Below, in pieces: positions 17,325 through 27,366 of a DNA stretch of 64,000 nucleotides. The stretch spans positions 1 through 64,000 of the forward strand of contig CALWIA010000034.1 of the NCBI GenBank assembly GCA_944380605.1, given 5' to 3'. A program made the translations under genes and the position numbers. The stretch is from an uncultured Lachnospiraceae bacterium (GTDB lineage Bacteria; Bacillota; Clostridia; Lachnospirales; Lachnospiraceae). The first letter of the stretch is position 1; every line of letters begins with the position of its first letter. The notes beneath the pieces were generated by a model that saw nothing but the letters and a program-made list of their open reading frames with translations, searched no databases and was not told where the DNA came from.

Positions 17325-18617
17325 ATGAAGCAGGACATGATTGTGATTCTGGACCTGGGCAGCACGGAAAACACGGTGCTGGCGCGCAGAATCCGAGACC
17401 TGGGCGTGTACAGCGAGATCCATCCCCATGATATTACGGCGGAAGAGCTGCAGGCGCTGGACAATGTGAAAGGCGTGATTTTAAACGGAGGAGAAAACCG
17501 GGTGGTAGACGGCAAAGCCGTGGAGATCCGGCCGGAACTGTACGATCTGGACATTCCCATGATTTCCGTGGACTATCCCGGCTCCCGGTGCGGGACGCAG
17601 CTTCAGCAGCTGCCGGGTGAAGAAGCACTGAAGGCGTTTGTCTTTGACACCTGCAAAGCGGAAGCCAACTGGAATATGAAAAATTTCATCGCGGACCAGG
17701 TGGAATTGATCCGCCGCCAGGTAGGGGACGGCAAAGTGCTTCTGGCGCTGTCCGGCGGCGTGGACTCTTCCGTTGTGGCCGCTCTTCTGATCAAGGCCAT
17801 CGGACAGCAGCTGGTATGCGTCCATGTAAACCACGGCCTGATGCGCAAGAATGAATCGGAAAGCGTGATCCAGGTATTCCGGGATCAGCTGCACGCCAAC
17901 CTGATCTATGTGGACGCTTCGGAGCGCTTCCTGGGCAAGCTGGAACATGTGGCGGGTCCGGAGCAGAAGCGCAAGATCATCGGCGGGGAGTTTATCCGGG
18001 TATTCGAAGAAGAAGCCAGGAAGCTGGAAGGCATCGAATTCCTGGGCCAGGGCACCATCTATCCGGATATCATCGAAAGCGGCACTAAGACGGCCAAGAT
18101 GGTCAAGTCTCACCACAACGTAGGCGGCCTTCCGGAGGATCTGCAGTTTAAACTGGTGGAGCCGTTAAAACAGCTGTTCAAAGACGAGGTGCGAGCCTGC
18201 GGCGTAGAGCTGGGGCTGCCTCACAGCATGGTATACCGCCAGCCCTTCCCGGGTCCGGGACTGGGCGTGCGCTGCCTGGGAGCTATTACCCGGGACCGTC
18301 TGGAAGCGGTGCGGGAATCCGACGCGATTCTGCGGGAAGAATTCGCCAAGGCGGGACTGGATAAGAAGGTATGGCAGTATTTCACCGTGGTGCCGGATTT
18401 CAAGTCCGTGGGTGTGAAAAACAACGCCCGCTGCTTTGACTATATGGTGATCATCCGCGCCATCAATACCATCGACGCCATGAGCGCCACCATCGAGCGG
18501 GTGGACTGGGACGTGCTGCAGCGGATTACGGACCGGATTCTGGCGGAAGTGCCCAATGTCAACCGGGTGTGCTACGACATGTCGCCGAAGCCTCCGGCAA
18601 CCATTGAATTCGAATAA
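17325..18617 (+). CDS. GMP synthetase paralogue with dead, truncated glutaminase domain
   Basis: 430 residues, about 84 fewer than GuaA at 10682. The N-terminal 90 residues still align with the glutaminase fold, but the nucleophile position reads SVDYPGS (Asp83 replaces Cys) and the segment carrying the His-Glu pair (FHPEV) is deleted. The PP-loop LSGGVDSS (about 142), [19 protein letters not shown] and the C-terminal PPATIEFE are intact. It should therefore still adenylate and aminate XMP, but only with free ammonia or ammonia from a partner. AAAGGAGG precedes ATG 17325. It lies downstream of the small Cys protein on the same message. A changed substrate is also possible. Confidence 0.9.
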   Translation: MKQDMIVILDLGSTENTVLARRIRDLGVYSEIHPHDITAEELQALDNVKGVILNGGENRVVDGKAVEIRPELYDLDIPMISVDYPGSRCGTQLQQLPGEEALKAFVFDTCKAEANWNMKNFIADQVELIRRQVGDGKVLLALSGGVDSSVVAALLIKAIGQQLVCVHVNHGLMRKNESESVIQVFRDQLHANLIYVDASERFLGKLEHVAGPEQKRKIIGGEFIRVFEEEARKLEGIEFLGQGTIYPDIIESGTKTAKMVKSHHNVGGLPEDLQFKLVEPLKQLFKDEVRACGVELGLPHSMVYRQPFPGPGLGVRCLGAITRDRLEAVRESDAILREEFAKAGLDKKVWQYFTVVPDFKSVGVKNNARCFDYMVIIRAINTIDAMSATIERVDWDVLQRITDRILAEVPNVNRVCYDMSPKPPATIEFE

Positions 18618-18629
18618 AGCGTCTGTACG

Positions 18630-18656
18630 GCAGGCGGCCCGCCGGGCTGCCTGCTT
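18630..18656 (+). terminator. Probable terminator of the guaA-like gene
   Basis: GGCAGGC (18630-18636) pairs with GCCTGC near 18648-18653, with a GC-rich inner stem, then TTT. The T tract is short. Confidence 0.5.
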
Positions 18657-18718
18657 TGCCTGCGGGATGCGCCGGGCCGAATATTCCAGCGCACGCCATG
18701 AAAAAAGGAGAACTTGCG

Positions 18719-19123
18719 ATGCACCCGATTCATTACGAAGAATATCTGCAGCTGCCCCAGAGTCTGGAGTCCGAGACGGCGCTGCGTCTGTATGAGGAGA
18801 TAGCGGCGGAAATCGGCGCCGATGAGACGGCGCTGGAACTGTACGAGGAATTGTCGGAAATGGCGGCCCGGTATGCCGGATTCCGGTCCAGTTGGCTTTT
18901 GTGGGGCAGGGAAGAACGGATCAGCCGGGATGAAAGCCGGACGGCCTGTCACGATTCCCTGATTGTCCGGTTCAATCAGCTGGCCAGATATCTGCGGTCC
19001 CAGGGAAAGGATGCGGCGTGGCGGGACGTTCTGGGATATGAGGAGGCGGACCGGTACTGCCGGAAGCGGATCGGGGACTTCGGCTGTTTTATCGCGTTTA
19101 TGAACGGGCTGCAGGCCCGGTAA
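18719..19123 (+). CDS. Conserved-looking cytoplasmic protein of unknown function
   Basis: 134 residues, mostly helical and charged, with no signal peptide or membrane segment. ATG 18719 (MHPIHYEEYLQLP) is chosen because AAGGAG (18705-18710) lies 8 bases upstream; an in-frame ATG at 18698 overlaps that ribosome site and is unlikely. I do not recognise a family. It lies between the GMP synthetase paralogue and a secreted protein gene and has no clear promoter of its own. Confidence 0.75.
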   Translation: MHPIHYEEYLQLPQSLESETALRLYEEIAAEIGADETALELYEELSEMAARYAGFRSSWLLWGREERISRDESRTACHDSLIVRFNQLARYLRSQGKDAAWRDVLGYEEADRYCRKRIGDFGCFIAFMNGLQAR

Positions 19124-19157
19124 AAAGAAAGACAGAATAGAAAGGGAGAGGAACGCA

Positions 19158-19787
19158 ATGAGAAAAATGGTTTTGCGGACGGCGGCGGCGGCCGCTGTGC
19201 TGACAGCGGCTATGGGATTTACGGCATTTGCCGGTCAGTGGGAGCAGAATGAAACCGGCTGGTGGTGGCAGAACGACGACGGAAGTTATCCGGCGTCCTG
19301 CTGGCAGTGGCTGGACGGCAATCAGGACGGCCAGGCGGAGTGCTATTATTTTGATGCGAACGGATATATGCTGGCCGATACCACCACGCCTGACGGGTAT
19401 GAAGTAGACGCAAACGGCGCCTGGATCGAAAATGGACAGGTGAAGACCCAGAGCGCGGAGACTGCCTCCGGACAGGAGAACCAGGGGCAGACGGCTTCCT
19501 ATGCCGACGACTACAGCGGCAGCTACCGGATTCCGTACTATGAATCGGAGACCAGCATGGTCTGGCATACGATTACGCTGACCTACGATCCGGCGGCCAA
19601 CACCATCCACTATGTGGATCCGGTCTCCGGCTATGACGCCGTATATACCTATTTCGGTACCGGACTCAACGGATGGACGTCCTTTGAACTGGTGTCGCCG
19701 GACGAAAAAGACGCCATTTTCTTCTCGGCGCCGGGTGTATTGCAGGCCTATGACTGGGGCGGCTTCCTGCCGGTCACCAGGGACTGA
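19158..19787 (+). CDS. Secreted protein with choline-binding-like repeat
   Basis: 209 residues. A signal peptide (RKMVLRTAAAAAVLTAAMGF...) is cleaved after TAFA near residue 26. Residues about 27-90 form Trp/Gly repeats (WEQNETGWWWQNDDGSYP, then YYFDANGYMLADTTTPDGYE), as in clostridial cell-wall-binding repeats. The C-terminal about 110 residues form a separate beta-rich domain I cannot name. It is probably attached to the wall through the repeats. GGGAGAGG precedes ATG 19158. The same WYYF-type repeat occurs in the carboxypeptidase at 56670. Confidence 0.82.
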   Translation: MRKMVLRTAAAAAVLTAAMGFTAFAGQWEQNETGWWWQNDDGSYPASCWQWLDGNQDGQAECYYFDANGYMLADTTTPDGYEVDANGAWIENGQVKTQSAETASGQENQGQTASYADDYSGSYRIPYYESETSMVWHTITLTYDPAANTIHYVDPVSGYDAVYTYFGTGLNGWTSFELVSPDEKDAIFFSAPGVLQAYDWGGFLPVTRD

Positions 19788-19804
19788 CGGCTTCTGACAA
19801 AAAG

Positions 19805-19855
19805 AAAACCGGGCGCTCCGACAGGTGATACAGCCTGCCGGGGTGCCCGGTTTTT
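19805..19855. terminator. Bidirectional terminator
   Basis: AAAACCGGGC (19805-19814) pairs with GCCCGGTTTT (19845-19854), followed by a further T. It separates the plus-strand secreted protein from the minus-strand lipoprotein. Confidence 0.85.
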
Positions 19856-19863
19856 GCGTGCGA

Positions 19864-20712
19864 TTATTCCACTACCGTGACAGAGGTGATGTGGGGATTG
19901 ACGCCCTCATACCAGTACAGGAAGCCTTCCATGTCAATGGTCTGGCCGATTTCCAGATTCTTGACGGCGGAGTATACTTCCGTGGTGCTGTCGCACAGAT
20001 AGGATTCGATGGTAAAGGTATAGGTCTGGCCGTTGTAGGAAGCGTTGAAGTACAGGTCGTCGCCTTCGGTGCCGGAGCCGTCCCAGTTGTACAGGAAGGC
20101 TACGTCATTGCCGCTGTCGTCCTGGCCCGCGGCTTCTACGGTCAGGCCCTTGAATTCTACAAACTGGTTCTGATGGTCGATCAGTTCATCGGTGCCCAAC
20201 AGTTCCGTTACGTCCAGAGCCGGAGCGATGTAGGTATCGGCGCCTTCCACAAAGGTAAAGGTGCCGTCCATGATCTCGATCTCGCCGGACCACTCGGATT
20301 TGAAGCCGGTGGCCTGGATCTTGGTGCCGGGGGTCAGCTTTTCATAATCCTCTTCGGAGCAGGCCAGATTGTAAAGGAAGTACGCGCCGTCGGCGTCCTG
20401 GGCGTATACCGTGGCCTGGTCTTCCCACCAGGACTGCTTGGCCTGTACGTAAGCCTGGATGGTCACTTCCGTATCCAGTTCCGCGGCCATGTATTCTTCA
20501 TAGGTCAGCACGTCGGCTGCTTCGCTTTCCACCGCAGCCTCTGAGGTTTCTTCCTCGGCTGCCTCGGAAGTCTCTTCCTCCGCGGCCTGCGTGGTCTCTG
20601 CGGCGGTTTCCGCGGCAGTCTCGGCAGCGGTGGTCTCCGCGGCGCCGCCGGCGCAGCCGGCCAGTGCCAGCGTCATGGAAACAGCCAGCAGCATAGAAAC
20701 AGATTTTTTCAT
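19864..20712 (-). CDS. Lipoprotein with acidic Thr/Ala linker and OB-fold-like repeats
   Basis: 282 residues. The signal peptide ends in lipobox LALAGC (Cys about 20). Residues about 24-66 are a Glu/Thr/Ala-rich linker (AAETTAAETAAETAAETTQA). The rest holds two beta-rich modules, each with a pattern like VTIQAYVQAKQSWW...TVYAQDADGAYFLYN and ...KIQATGFKSEW, reminiscent of OB-fold domains of nucleic-acid- or exopolymer-binding lipoproteins. The function is unknown. AAAGGGAGAG precedes ATG 20712. It is a single gene with a possible operator at 20743-20763. Confidence 0.8.
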   Translation of the reverse strand: MKKSVSMLLAVSMTLALAGCAGGAAETTAAETAAETAAETTQAAEEETSEAAEEETSEAAVESEAADVLTYEEYMAAELDTEVTIQAYVQAKQSWWEDQATVYAQDADGAYFLYNLACSEEDYEKLTPGTKIQATGFKSEWSGEIEIMDGTFTFVEGADTYIAPALDVTELLGTDELIDHQNQFVEFKGLTVEAAGQDDSGNDVAFLYNWDGSGTEGDDLYFNASYNGQTYTFTIESYLCDSTTEVYSAVKNLEIGQTIDMEGFLYWYEGVNPHITSVTVVE

Positions 20713-20742
20713 AATTGTCTCTCCCTTTCCTGTTCATAAAGT

Positions 20743-20763
20743 TTGTACATGGGTTTTGTACAA
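20743..20763. promoter_or_regulatory. Inverted repeat upstream of the lipoprotein gene
   Basis: TTGTACA (20743-20749) and TGTACAA (20757-20763) are perfect inverted repeats 7 bases apart, centred about 40 bases upstream of the minus-strand start. A weak -35 TTGTAC overlaps it, so it could be an operator. Confidence 0.5.
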
Positions 20764-20778
20764 CCATCTATTATAATC

Positions 20779-20805
20779 AAAAAAGCCAGGAAATCAATTC
20801 CTTTT
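20779..20805 (-). terminator. Weak terminator at the end of the sugar ABC operon
   Basis: On the minus strand a short AGGAA/TTTCCT stem is followed by GGCTTTTTT. The stop codon of the binding protein gene lies inside it. Confidence 0.4.
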
Positions 20806-22380
20806 ACGTAATTTTGACATGGCCAGGTACAGAAGAATCAGCGCCCAGACGCCTGCCAGGGCGCCCAGCAGCACCTTTGCCTCCGGAGGCAGCGGTCCCA
20901 GATCCGCTTTTCCCTTTGCCAGAGAACCGGAGCCTTCCAGGTGGTAGAGGGCGGCTACGTCGTCAAACAGCGTTTCCATATAGGCCTCGTCCACCGTCTG
21001 CTTCCGGCGCACCGACTTGGTCACGTCTTCAATCAGCTGTCCCGCCGCATTCCGCAGAGAGGCGGAACCGTTGAACACCGGCGTGACAAAGGTGTCCTCC
21101 GGGTGTTCCAGCAGGATGCGGGCCGCCTGGATTTTGACGCGGTAGTGGTCGGTGTCATCCTCCCCTTCTCTGGCCAGATAGTCCTGGTATTCCGGGGAGT
21201 TCTGGGCGTCCAGGGTCACAGGAACGTAGCCCTCTGTACCGGAATAGGCGATCTGCACCGGATTGGTCAGCAGATATTGGGTAAAGAGCCAGGACGCCAG
21301 CACTTCCTGGGGGTCTTCTTTATTGAAGACGCACAGAGACGGCCCCTGGGAAATCATCTGCGGGTGCTGGGGATCGTACTGGGGCACCGGCCGCACCGCG
21401 ATTTCAAAATCCACCAGGGCTTCCTCGGCGATGTCCACCAGAGGCGCGTCGCTGCCCATCCAGGTGGCGCCGGCGGTGGAGTCTATGGCGAATACGCATT
21501 GTCCGGCGTTGAGAAAATTGGCGGGGTAGCCGGAAATTTTAAAGGTGGAAAACGCCCCGTTGCCGGTGTGCTCCGCGATTTCAAAGAGAATCTCCTTTGT
21601 GGTATCGTTGAAGAGCTCCACCTGCCCGGCTCCGGTGGAATACCCGGCGTCCAGCTGACGCAGCATCTGGATCATCATGTTGTCGGTGGACTTGTAGATA
21701 AAAGGAATCAGTACTTCCTGGCCGTTGAGCGCATAAGTGCCGTCTTCGTTTTTCTTCGCCGCGGCCTCCGACACTTCCCAGATAAAATCCCAGGTCAGCA
21801 CATCCGGCACCGTGTAGCCCAGCGCCTCCACAAAGGTCTGATTGATGTAGCAGCTTTCTGTGGAACGCATGAAAGGAACGGCGTAGTGCTGTTCCCCGAT
21901 GCGGCATTCCTCCAGAAACTGGGGAACGATGCCGGACCGTTTGGGAGAGGCAAAACGCACCTGGCTGCCGCCCAGCCCGTACTCGGCGTCGTCAAACAGC
22001 TCATCCAGCGGCACCACCACCTGGTCGCCGGTGAGATAGGTGGCGATGTGGTCGGGATAGGTGATGCAGACGTTGGGGGTTGTGCCGGTGGAAATGTTGG
22101 TAATCACGTCGTTGTAAATATCGCCGTAATCGGTGTACAGCCGCAGGTTCACGGTGATGTTGGGATACAGCGCCTGGAAATCGGCGATGGCCTGTTTGTA
22201 GATATCCGTCTGGGCCTTGTTGGTGTCGTTTTTGGCCCAGAAAGAGATTTCGTAGGTCCGGGATTCGTCAAAAGAATCGGGGACCGAGAATGCGGCGGCA
22301 GGTTCTTTACTGCCGTGGCATCCGGCCAGCAAAGCGGCGGCCAGAAAGGCGGCGGCTGCCGCGGGCAGCGGTTTTCTCAT
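20794..22380 (-). CDS. Sugar-type ABC substrate-binding lipoprotein with C-terminal membrane anchor
   Basis: 528 residues. The lipobox is LLAGC (Cys about 20). The mature part resembles family 1 extracellular solute-binding proteins (ISFWAKNDTNKAQTDIYKQA; GTTPNVCITYPDHIATY; WASWLFTQYLL-like end). Unusually, the C-terminus carries a hydrophobic segment (VLLGALAGVWALILLYLAM) and the basic tail SKLRKRN, a second anchor. ATG 22380 overlaps the upstream permease stop (ATGA); an in-frame start further upstream would lie inside the permease gene. It is the last gene of the ATPase-permease-permease-binding protein operon. The ligand is probably a carbohydrate or glycerol-phosphate-like compound. Confidence 0.88.
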   Translation of the reverse strand: MRKPLPAAAAAFLAAALLAGCHGSKEPAAAFSVPDSFDESRTYEISFWAKNDTNKAQTDIYKQAIADFQALYPNITVNLRLYTDYGDIYNDVITNISTGTTPNVCITYPDHIATYLTGDQVVVPLDELFDDAEYGLGGSQVRFASPKRSGIVPQFLEECRIGEQHYAVPFMRSTESCYINQTFVEALGYTVPDVLTWDFIWEVSEAAAKKNEDGTYALNGQEVLIPFIYKSTDNMMIQMLRQLDAGYSTGAGQVELFNDTTKEILFEIAEHTGNGAFSTFKISGYPANFLNAGQCVFAIDSTAGATWMGSDAPLVDIAEEALVDFEIAVRPVPQYDPQHPQMISQGPSLCVFNKEDPQEVLASWLFTQYLLTNPVQIAYSGTEGYVPVTLDAQNSPEYQDYLAREGEDDTDHYRVKIQAARILLEHPEDTFVTPVFNGSASLRNAAGQLIEDVTKSVRRKQTVDEAYMETLFDDVAALYHLEGSGSLAKGKADLGPLPPEAKVLLGALAGVWALILLYLAMSKLRKRN

Positions 22381-23252
22381 CCTTTCAGCCCTCCTCTCGA
22401 TACGCCGGACATGATCTTGTCCCGGAAGATCAGAAACAGCAGAATCAGCGGTATGGAAATCACCACCACGGCGGCCATCATGGCGGGGATATTTTCCCGT
22501 CCGAAGCCGTTTTCCCGGATTTCCTGGATGCCGTTGGACACCAGGTAATATGCCGGGTCGTCGGTGATCAGCCGCGGCCACACGTAGGAATTCCAGCACT
22601 CGATGGCTTTTAGAATCGCCACGGTGACGATGGTGGGGCGGCAGATGGGGATCATGACCTTCCAGAGGTATTTCAGATCCGAGGTGCCGTCCACCTTGGC
22701 GGCCCGGTACAGTTCGTCGGGCACCTGCTCAAAATTTTCCTTCAGCAGATAGATGTAAAATACCGAGGTGACCGACGGGAGCACCAGCCCGGTAAAGGTG
22801 CTGCGCAGCCCCAGGTGGGTAATGGTGGCGAAATTGGTGATGACCACCAGCTCGCTGGGAATCATCATCATGGAAAGAAACGCCGTAAACAGGAGATTTT
22901 TGCCCCGGAAGGAAAGCCGGGCAAAGGCGTAGGCCGCAAGCACGCTGACCACCATCATCAGTCCCGTGGTAAGAACCGTAAAAATCAGCGTGTTCAGCAG
23001 ATACCCCACCAGCGGCACCGTGGTAAAGGCGTCGATGTAGTTCTGCAGCGTCGGGTGCAGGGTAAAAAAGGAAGGGATATGTTCCGCGTTATATGCGCCG
23101 TAGCTTTTGACGGAGGTCAGCACCATCCAGTAAAACGGGAACAGGACGATCAGGGCCCACAGCGTCAGCAGCAGATAGACGGCTCCCCGGCGGATCCGCT
23201 CCTGCAGCAGAGCCCGCTTCTGCGCGGTTTCAAAGGTTGTATGTTGTTCCAT
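22377..23252 (-). CDS. Sugar ABC transporter permease (MalG/UgpE type)
   Basis: 291 residues with six membrane segments. The MalG-type EAA loop (ELYRAAKVDGTSDLKYLWKV) sits at about 195-215, and the protein starts with a cytoplasmic stretch before LLLTLWALIVLFPFYWM. It pairs with the permease encoded upstream. The gene begins 12 bases after the MalF-type permease stop and its stop overlaps the binding-protein start. Confidence 0.93.
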   Translation of the reverse strand: MEQHTTFETAQKRALLQERIRRGAVYLLLTLWALIVLFPFYWMVLTSVKSYGAYNAEHIPSFFTLHPTLQNYIDAFTTVPLVGYLLNTLIFTVLTTGLMMVVSVLAAYAFARLSFRGKNLLFTAFLSMMMIPSELVVITNFATITHLGLRSTFTGLVLPSVTSVFYIYLLKENFEQVPDELYRAAKVDGTSDLKYLWKVMIPICRPTIVTVAILKAIECWNSYVWPRLITDDPAYYLVSNGIQEIRENGFGRENIPAMMAAVVVISIPLILLFLIFRDKIMSGVSRGGLKG

Positions 23253-23264
23253 AACAAGCGCCTC

Positions 23265-24155
23265 TCAGTATTGAATCTTTTTCCTGCTTACCAGGAGATT
23301 GATGCAGGTGACGGTTAAAACAATGGCAAACAGCAGGATCGCCGCCGCGGAAGCGTAGGACGGATATCCGCCGCTGTCACCGTAAAGCATGTCGTACACG
23401 TAGCCGACGATGGTGTTCATGCCGGCGGCGTTCAAATCCGTGCCGAACAGGGCCACGGCGTCGCTGTAGGCCTTGAACGCGCCGATAAAGCCGGTGATCA
23501 CCAGGTAGAAGATCATGGGAGAGATCAACGGCAGCGTAATCCGGGTAAAGACCCGCAGCCTCGGGGTGCCGTCCACCCGGGCGGCCTTGTAGTAATCCGG
23601 ATTGACAGAGGCCAGGGCGCTGGTAAGCACCAGGATTTTAAAAGGCATGACCACCCACACCGTATAGACGCACAGCACCAGCATTTTGGCCCAGTAGGGG
23701 CCGTCGATAAAATCGATGACCGGGCCGCCGAACAGCTGGATAACCAGGTTGATCAGGCCGTCGGTATATTCGGTCCGCTGGAACAGCACCATGAAAACCA
23801 GGCCCACAGCCAGGGTGTTGGTGACGTAGGGCAGGAAATAAATGGTCTGGAACAGTTCCCGCAGCGGCCGTATGGAACTGAGGGCCGCGGAAATCACCAG
23901 GGCCAGCCCGGTGGAAATGGGCACGGTGATCAGAACCAGCAGCACCGTGTTCTTTACCGCCTGGAGAAAATAGGGGTCGTGCAGCACATAGGAAAAATTG
24001 TAAAGGCCGGTGCCGAAATAGGTCTGGGAAGCGAAGTTGAATCCTTCCTCCACCGAGTAGACCATTACGTCCAGCAGGGGGTACACCAGAAACGCCAGCA
24101 GGAACAGAAGGGCAGGCAGCAGATACAGCCAGGCCTTCGGACTGTTTTTGTTCAT
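23265..24155 (-). CDS. Sugar ABC transporter permease (MalF/UgpA type)
   Basis: 296 residues, six membrane segments. The N-terminus AWLYLLPALLFLLAFLVYPL and the EAA-type loop (DYYKAARVDGTPRLRVFTRI) match the UgpA/MalF class. ATG 24155 overlaps the ATPase stop (ATGA), so translation is coupled to the ATPase gene. Confidence 0.93.
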   Translation of the reverse strand: MNKNSPKAWLYLLPALLFLLAFLVYPLLDVMVYSVEEGFNFASQTYFGTGLYNFSYVLHDPYFLQAVKNTVLLVLITVPISTGLALVISAALSSIRPLRELFQTIYFLPYVTNTLAVGLVFMVLFQRTEYTDGLINLVIQLFGGPVIDFIDGPYWAKMLVLCVYTVWVVMPFKILVLTSALASVNPDYYKAARVDGTPRLRVFTRITLPLISPMIFYLVITGFIGAFKAYSDAVALFGTDLNAAGMNTIVGYVYDMLYGDSGGYPSYASAAAILLFAIVLTVTCINLLVSRKKIQY

Positions 24156-25303
24156 CGCGCGCTCCTTTCCGAAGCCGGAACGGAACCGGCGGGGCGCAGG
24201 CGGATCCGCGCTTCCGTATCCCGGTCAAAGAGAAAGACCTTGTCCGGCTTCAAGGCGAACCGGACCAGGGCTTCGGCCGGCTGTCCGCTTCGCAGGGAAG
24301 CCGCCGATTCGGAGCTGACGATGGAACGGATCACTGGCTGGGTGCAGGCGCTGTGGGAGGAGATGATGCTGGTATCCCGTCCCATGACTTCCACCCGCTC
24401 CATGCGGCATGCGAGAGGCCCGTCCGGACAGGGCACAAAGCCCTCCGGCCGCACGCCGGCCCAGACCTCCTGGTCCGCGGCGCCGGCGGCGTCCATCACC
24501 GGCTGGTCTCCGATGCAGAGCTTCTGGTTCCGGATACTGCCGTGGAAGACGTTGATGGGAGGGGTGCCCAGGAAACGGGCCACAAACAGGCTCTCCGGAT
24601 CGTCGTAGACCTGCTGCGGCGCGCCCTGCTGCATCAGGACTCCATCCCGCATGACGGCAATGCGGTCACAGATGCTCATGGCCTCCTCCTGATCGTGGGT
24701 CACAAACACCGTGGTAATGCCGGTCTGCTTCTGGATCCGGCGGATTTCCTCCCGGGTCTGCAGCCGCAGGCGGGCGTCCAGGTTGGAGAGAGGCTCGTCC
24801 AGCAGCAGGACCCTGGGGGATTTGACCAGAGCCCGGGCAATGGCCACCCGCTGCTGCTGGCCGCCGGACAGCTCGCCGGGGCGGCGGTCCATCAGTTCCT
24901 CCATCTGCACCAGCCGGGCGGCTTCCTCCGCTTTCCGGTCGATGTCCTGCCGGGACAGCCGGTCCTTGCCGGTCCGGTTTTCCAGAGGAAAGCGGATGTT
25001 CTGCCGGACGGTCAGATGGGGGTAGAGGGCGTAGTTCTGAAATACCATGCCCACGCCCCGCAGCTCCGGCGCCAGGCGGGTGACGTCTTCTTCTCCGAAA
25101 AAAATGGCCCCATCGGTGGGGGATTCCAGCCCGCAGATCAGATTCAGCGTGGTGCTTTTGCCGCAGCCGGAAGGCCCCAGAAGGCCGACCAGTTCCCCGT
25201 CGGGAACCGTAAAGGAAACATGATCCACAGCCGTTACGCCGTCCCGGCCTTTTTTGCCGCGGGCGGGAAAGGTTTTTGTCAGATTCCGCAGTATAATTTC
25301 CAT
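24152..25303 (-). CDS. Sugar ABC transporter ATP-binding protein (MalK/UgpC type)
   Basis: 383 residues. Walker A GPSGCGKST, Q-loop FQNYALYPH, signature LSGGQQQR, Walker B VLLLDEPLSNLD and switch His are intact. The C-terminal about 130 residues form the regulatory TOBE/OB domain of MalK-type ATPases (VWAGVRPEGFV). The start is ATG 25303 (MEIILRNLTKTF), with AGGGAGA 7 bases upstream, rather than a start 21 bases further up. It is the first gene of the operon, so ATPase and permeases are encoded together, unlike many clostridial sugar systems that share one MsmK. Confidence 0.93.
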   Translation of the reverse strand: MEIILRNLTKTFPARGKKGRDGVTAVDHVSFTVPDGELVGLLGPSGCGKSTTLNLICGLESPTDGAIFFGEEDVTRLAPELRGVGMVFQNYALYPHLTVRQNIRFPLENRTGKDRLSRQDIDRKAEEAARLVQMEELMDRRPGELSGGQQQRVAIARALVKSPRVLLLDEPLSNLDARLRLQTREEIRRIQKQTGITTVFVTHDQEEAMSICDRIAVMRDGVLMQQGAPQQVYDDPESLFVARFLGTPPINVFHGSIRNQKLCIGDQPVMDAAGAADQEVWAGVRPEGFVPCPDGPLACRMERVEVMGRDTSIISSHSACTQPVIRSIVSSESAASLRSGQPAEALVRFALKPDKVFLFDRDTEARIRLRPAGSVPASERSAR

Positions 25304-25342
25304 GGTTTGATCTCCCTGAGACAAATTTGCGTTTTGGGATAT

Positions 25343-25370
25343 ATTATAGCGAATTTCCTGGATTTTTCAA
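25343..25370 (-). promoter_or_regulatory. Promoter of the sugar ABC operon
   Basis: On the minus strand: -35 TTGAAA (25365-25370), 16-base spacer, -10 TATAAT (25343-25348). Confidence 0.75.
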
Positions 25371-25410
25371 GATTTCCAGCCCTGTTTCACCGGCGGAATG
25401 TCCGGCGGAA

Positions 25411-25453
25411 GGGAAAAAAGAAACACGGCGCGGTCTGAAAAGACCGTGCCGTG
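25411..25453 (-). terminator. pckA terminator
   Basis: CACGGCACGGTCT pairs with AGACCGCGCCGTG on the minus strand (25424-25453), followed by TTTCTTTTTT. Confidence 0.88.
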
Positions 25454-25495
25454 CCTGTGTATGATCTGCTGTTTCGAATGCGGAACCGCCGCGGA

Positions 25496-27100
<1,605 letters not shown>

Positions 27101-27166
27101 CTTGCATCTAACCTCTTTTCCTTAAATTATGGAAGAAGCGGAACATAGTCCAACTCCTATACCATA

Positions 27167-27194
27167 ATTATACATAATAAATCAATTAAATCAA
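27167..27194 (-). promoter_or_regulatory. pckA promoter
   Basis: On the minus strand: -35 TTGATT (27189-27194), 16-base spacer, -10 TATAAT (27167-27172). No convincing promoter was found for the divergent glucosidase in the rest of 27101-27366. Confidence 0.65.
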
Positions 27195-27366
27195 TTACAT
27201 TTGTGAAAAATCTGTTTTTTTTGCCAGAAGCCGGGTGCGGACGGAACCAGAAACGAAAACCGGATTCTGCCGTGGAAAAAAACAGAAAAGTGTGATACGA
27301 TGATGCCAGAGAATGATTTTGAAGCAATGCGGCAGATGCCGCTGAAAATAGAAGGAGGAAACAGCA

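Noticed and set aside
20941-22548. 535-codon plus-strand open frame opposite the sugar-binding lipoprotein
   Set aside because: Antisense shadow. The minus-strand gene has a lipobox, operon overlaps and a recognisable family.
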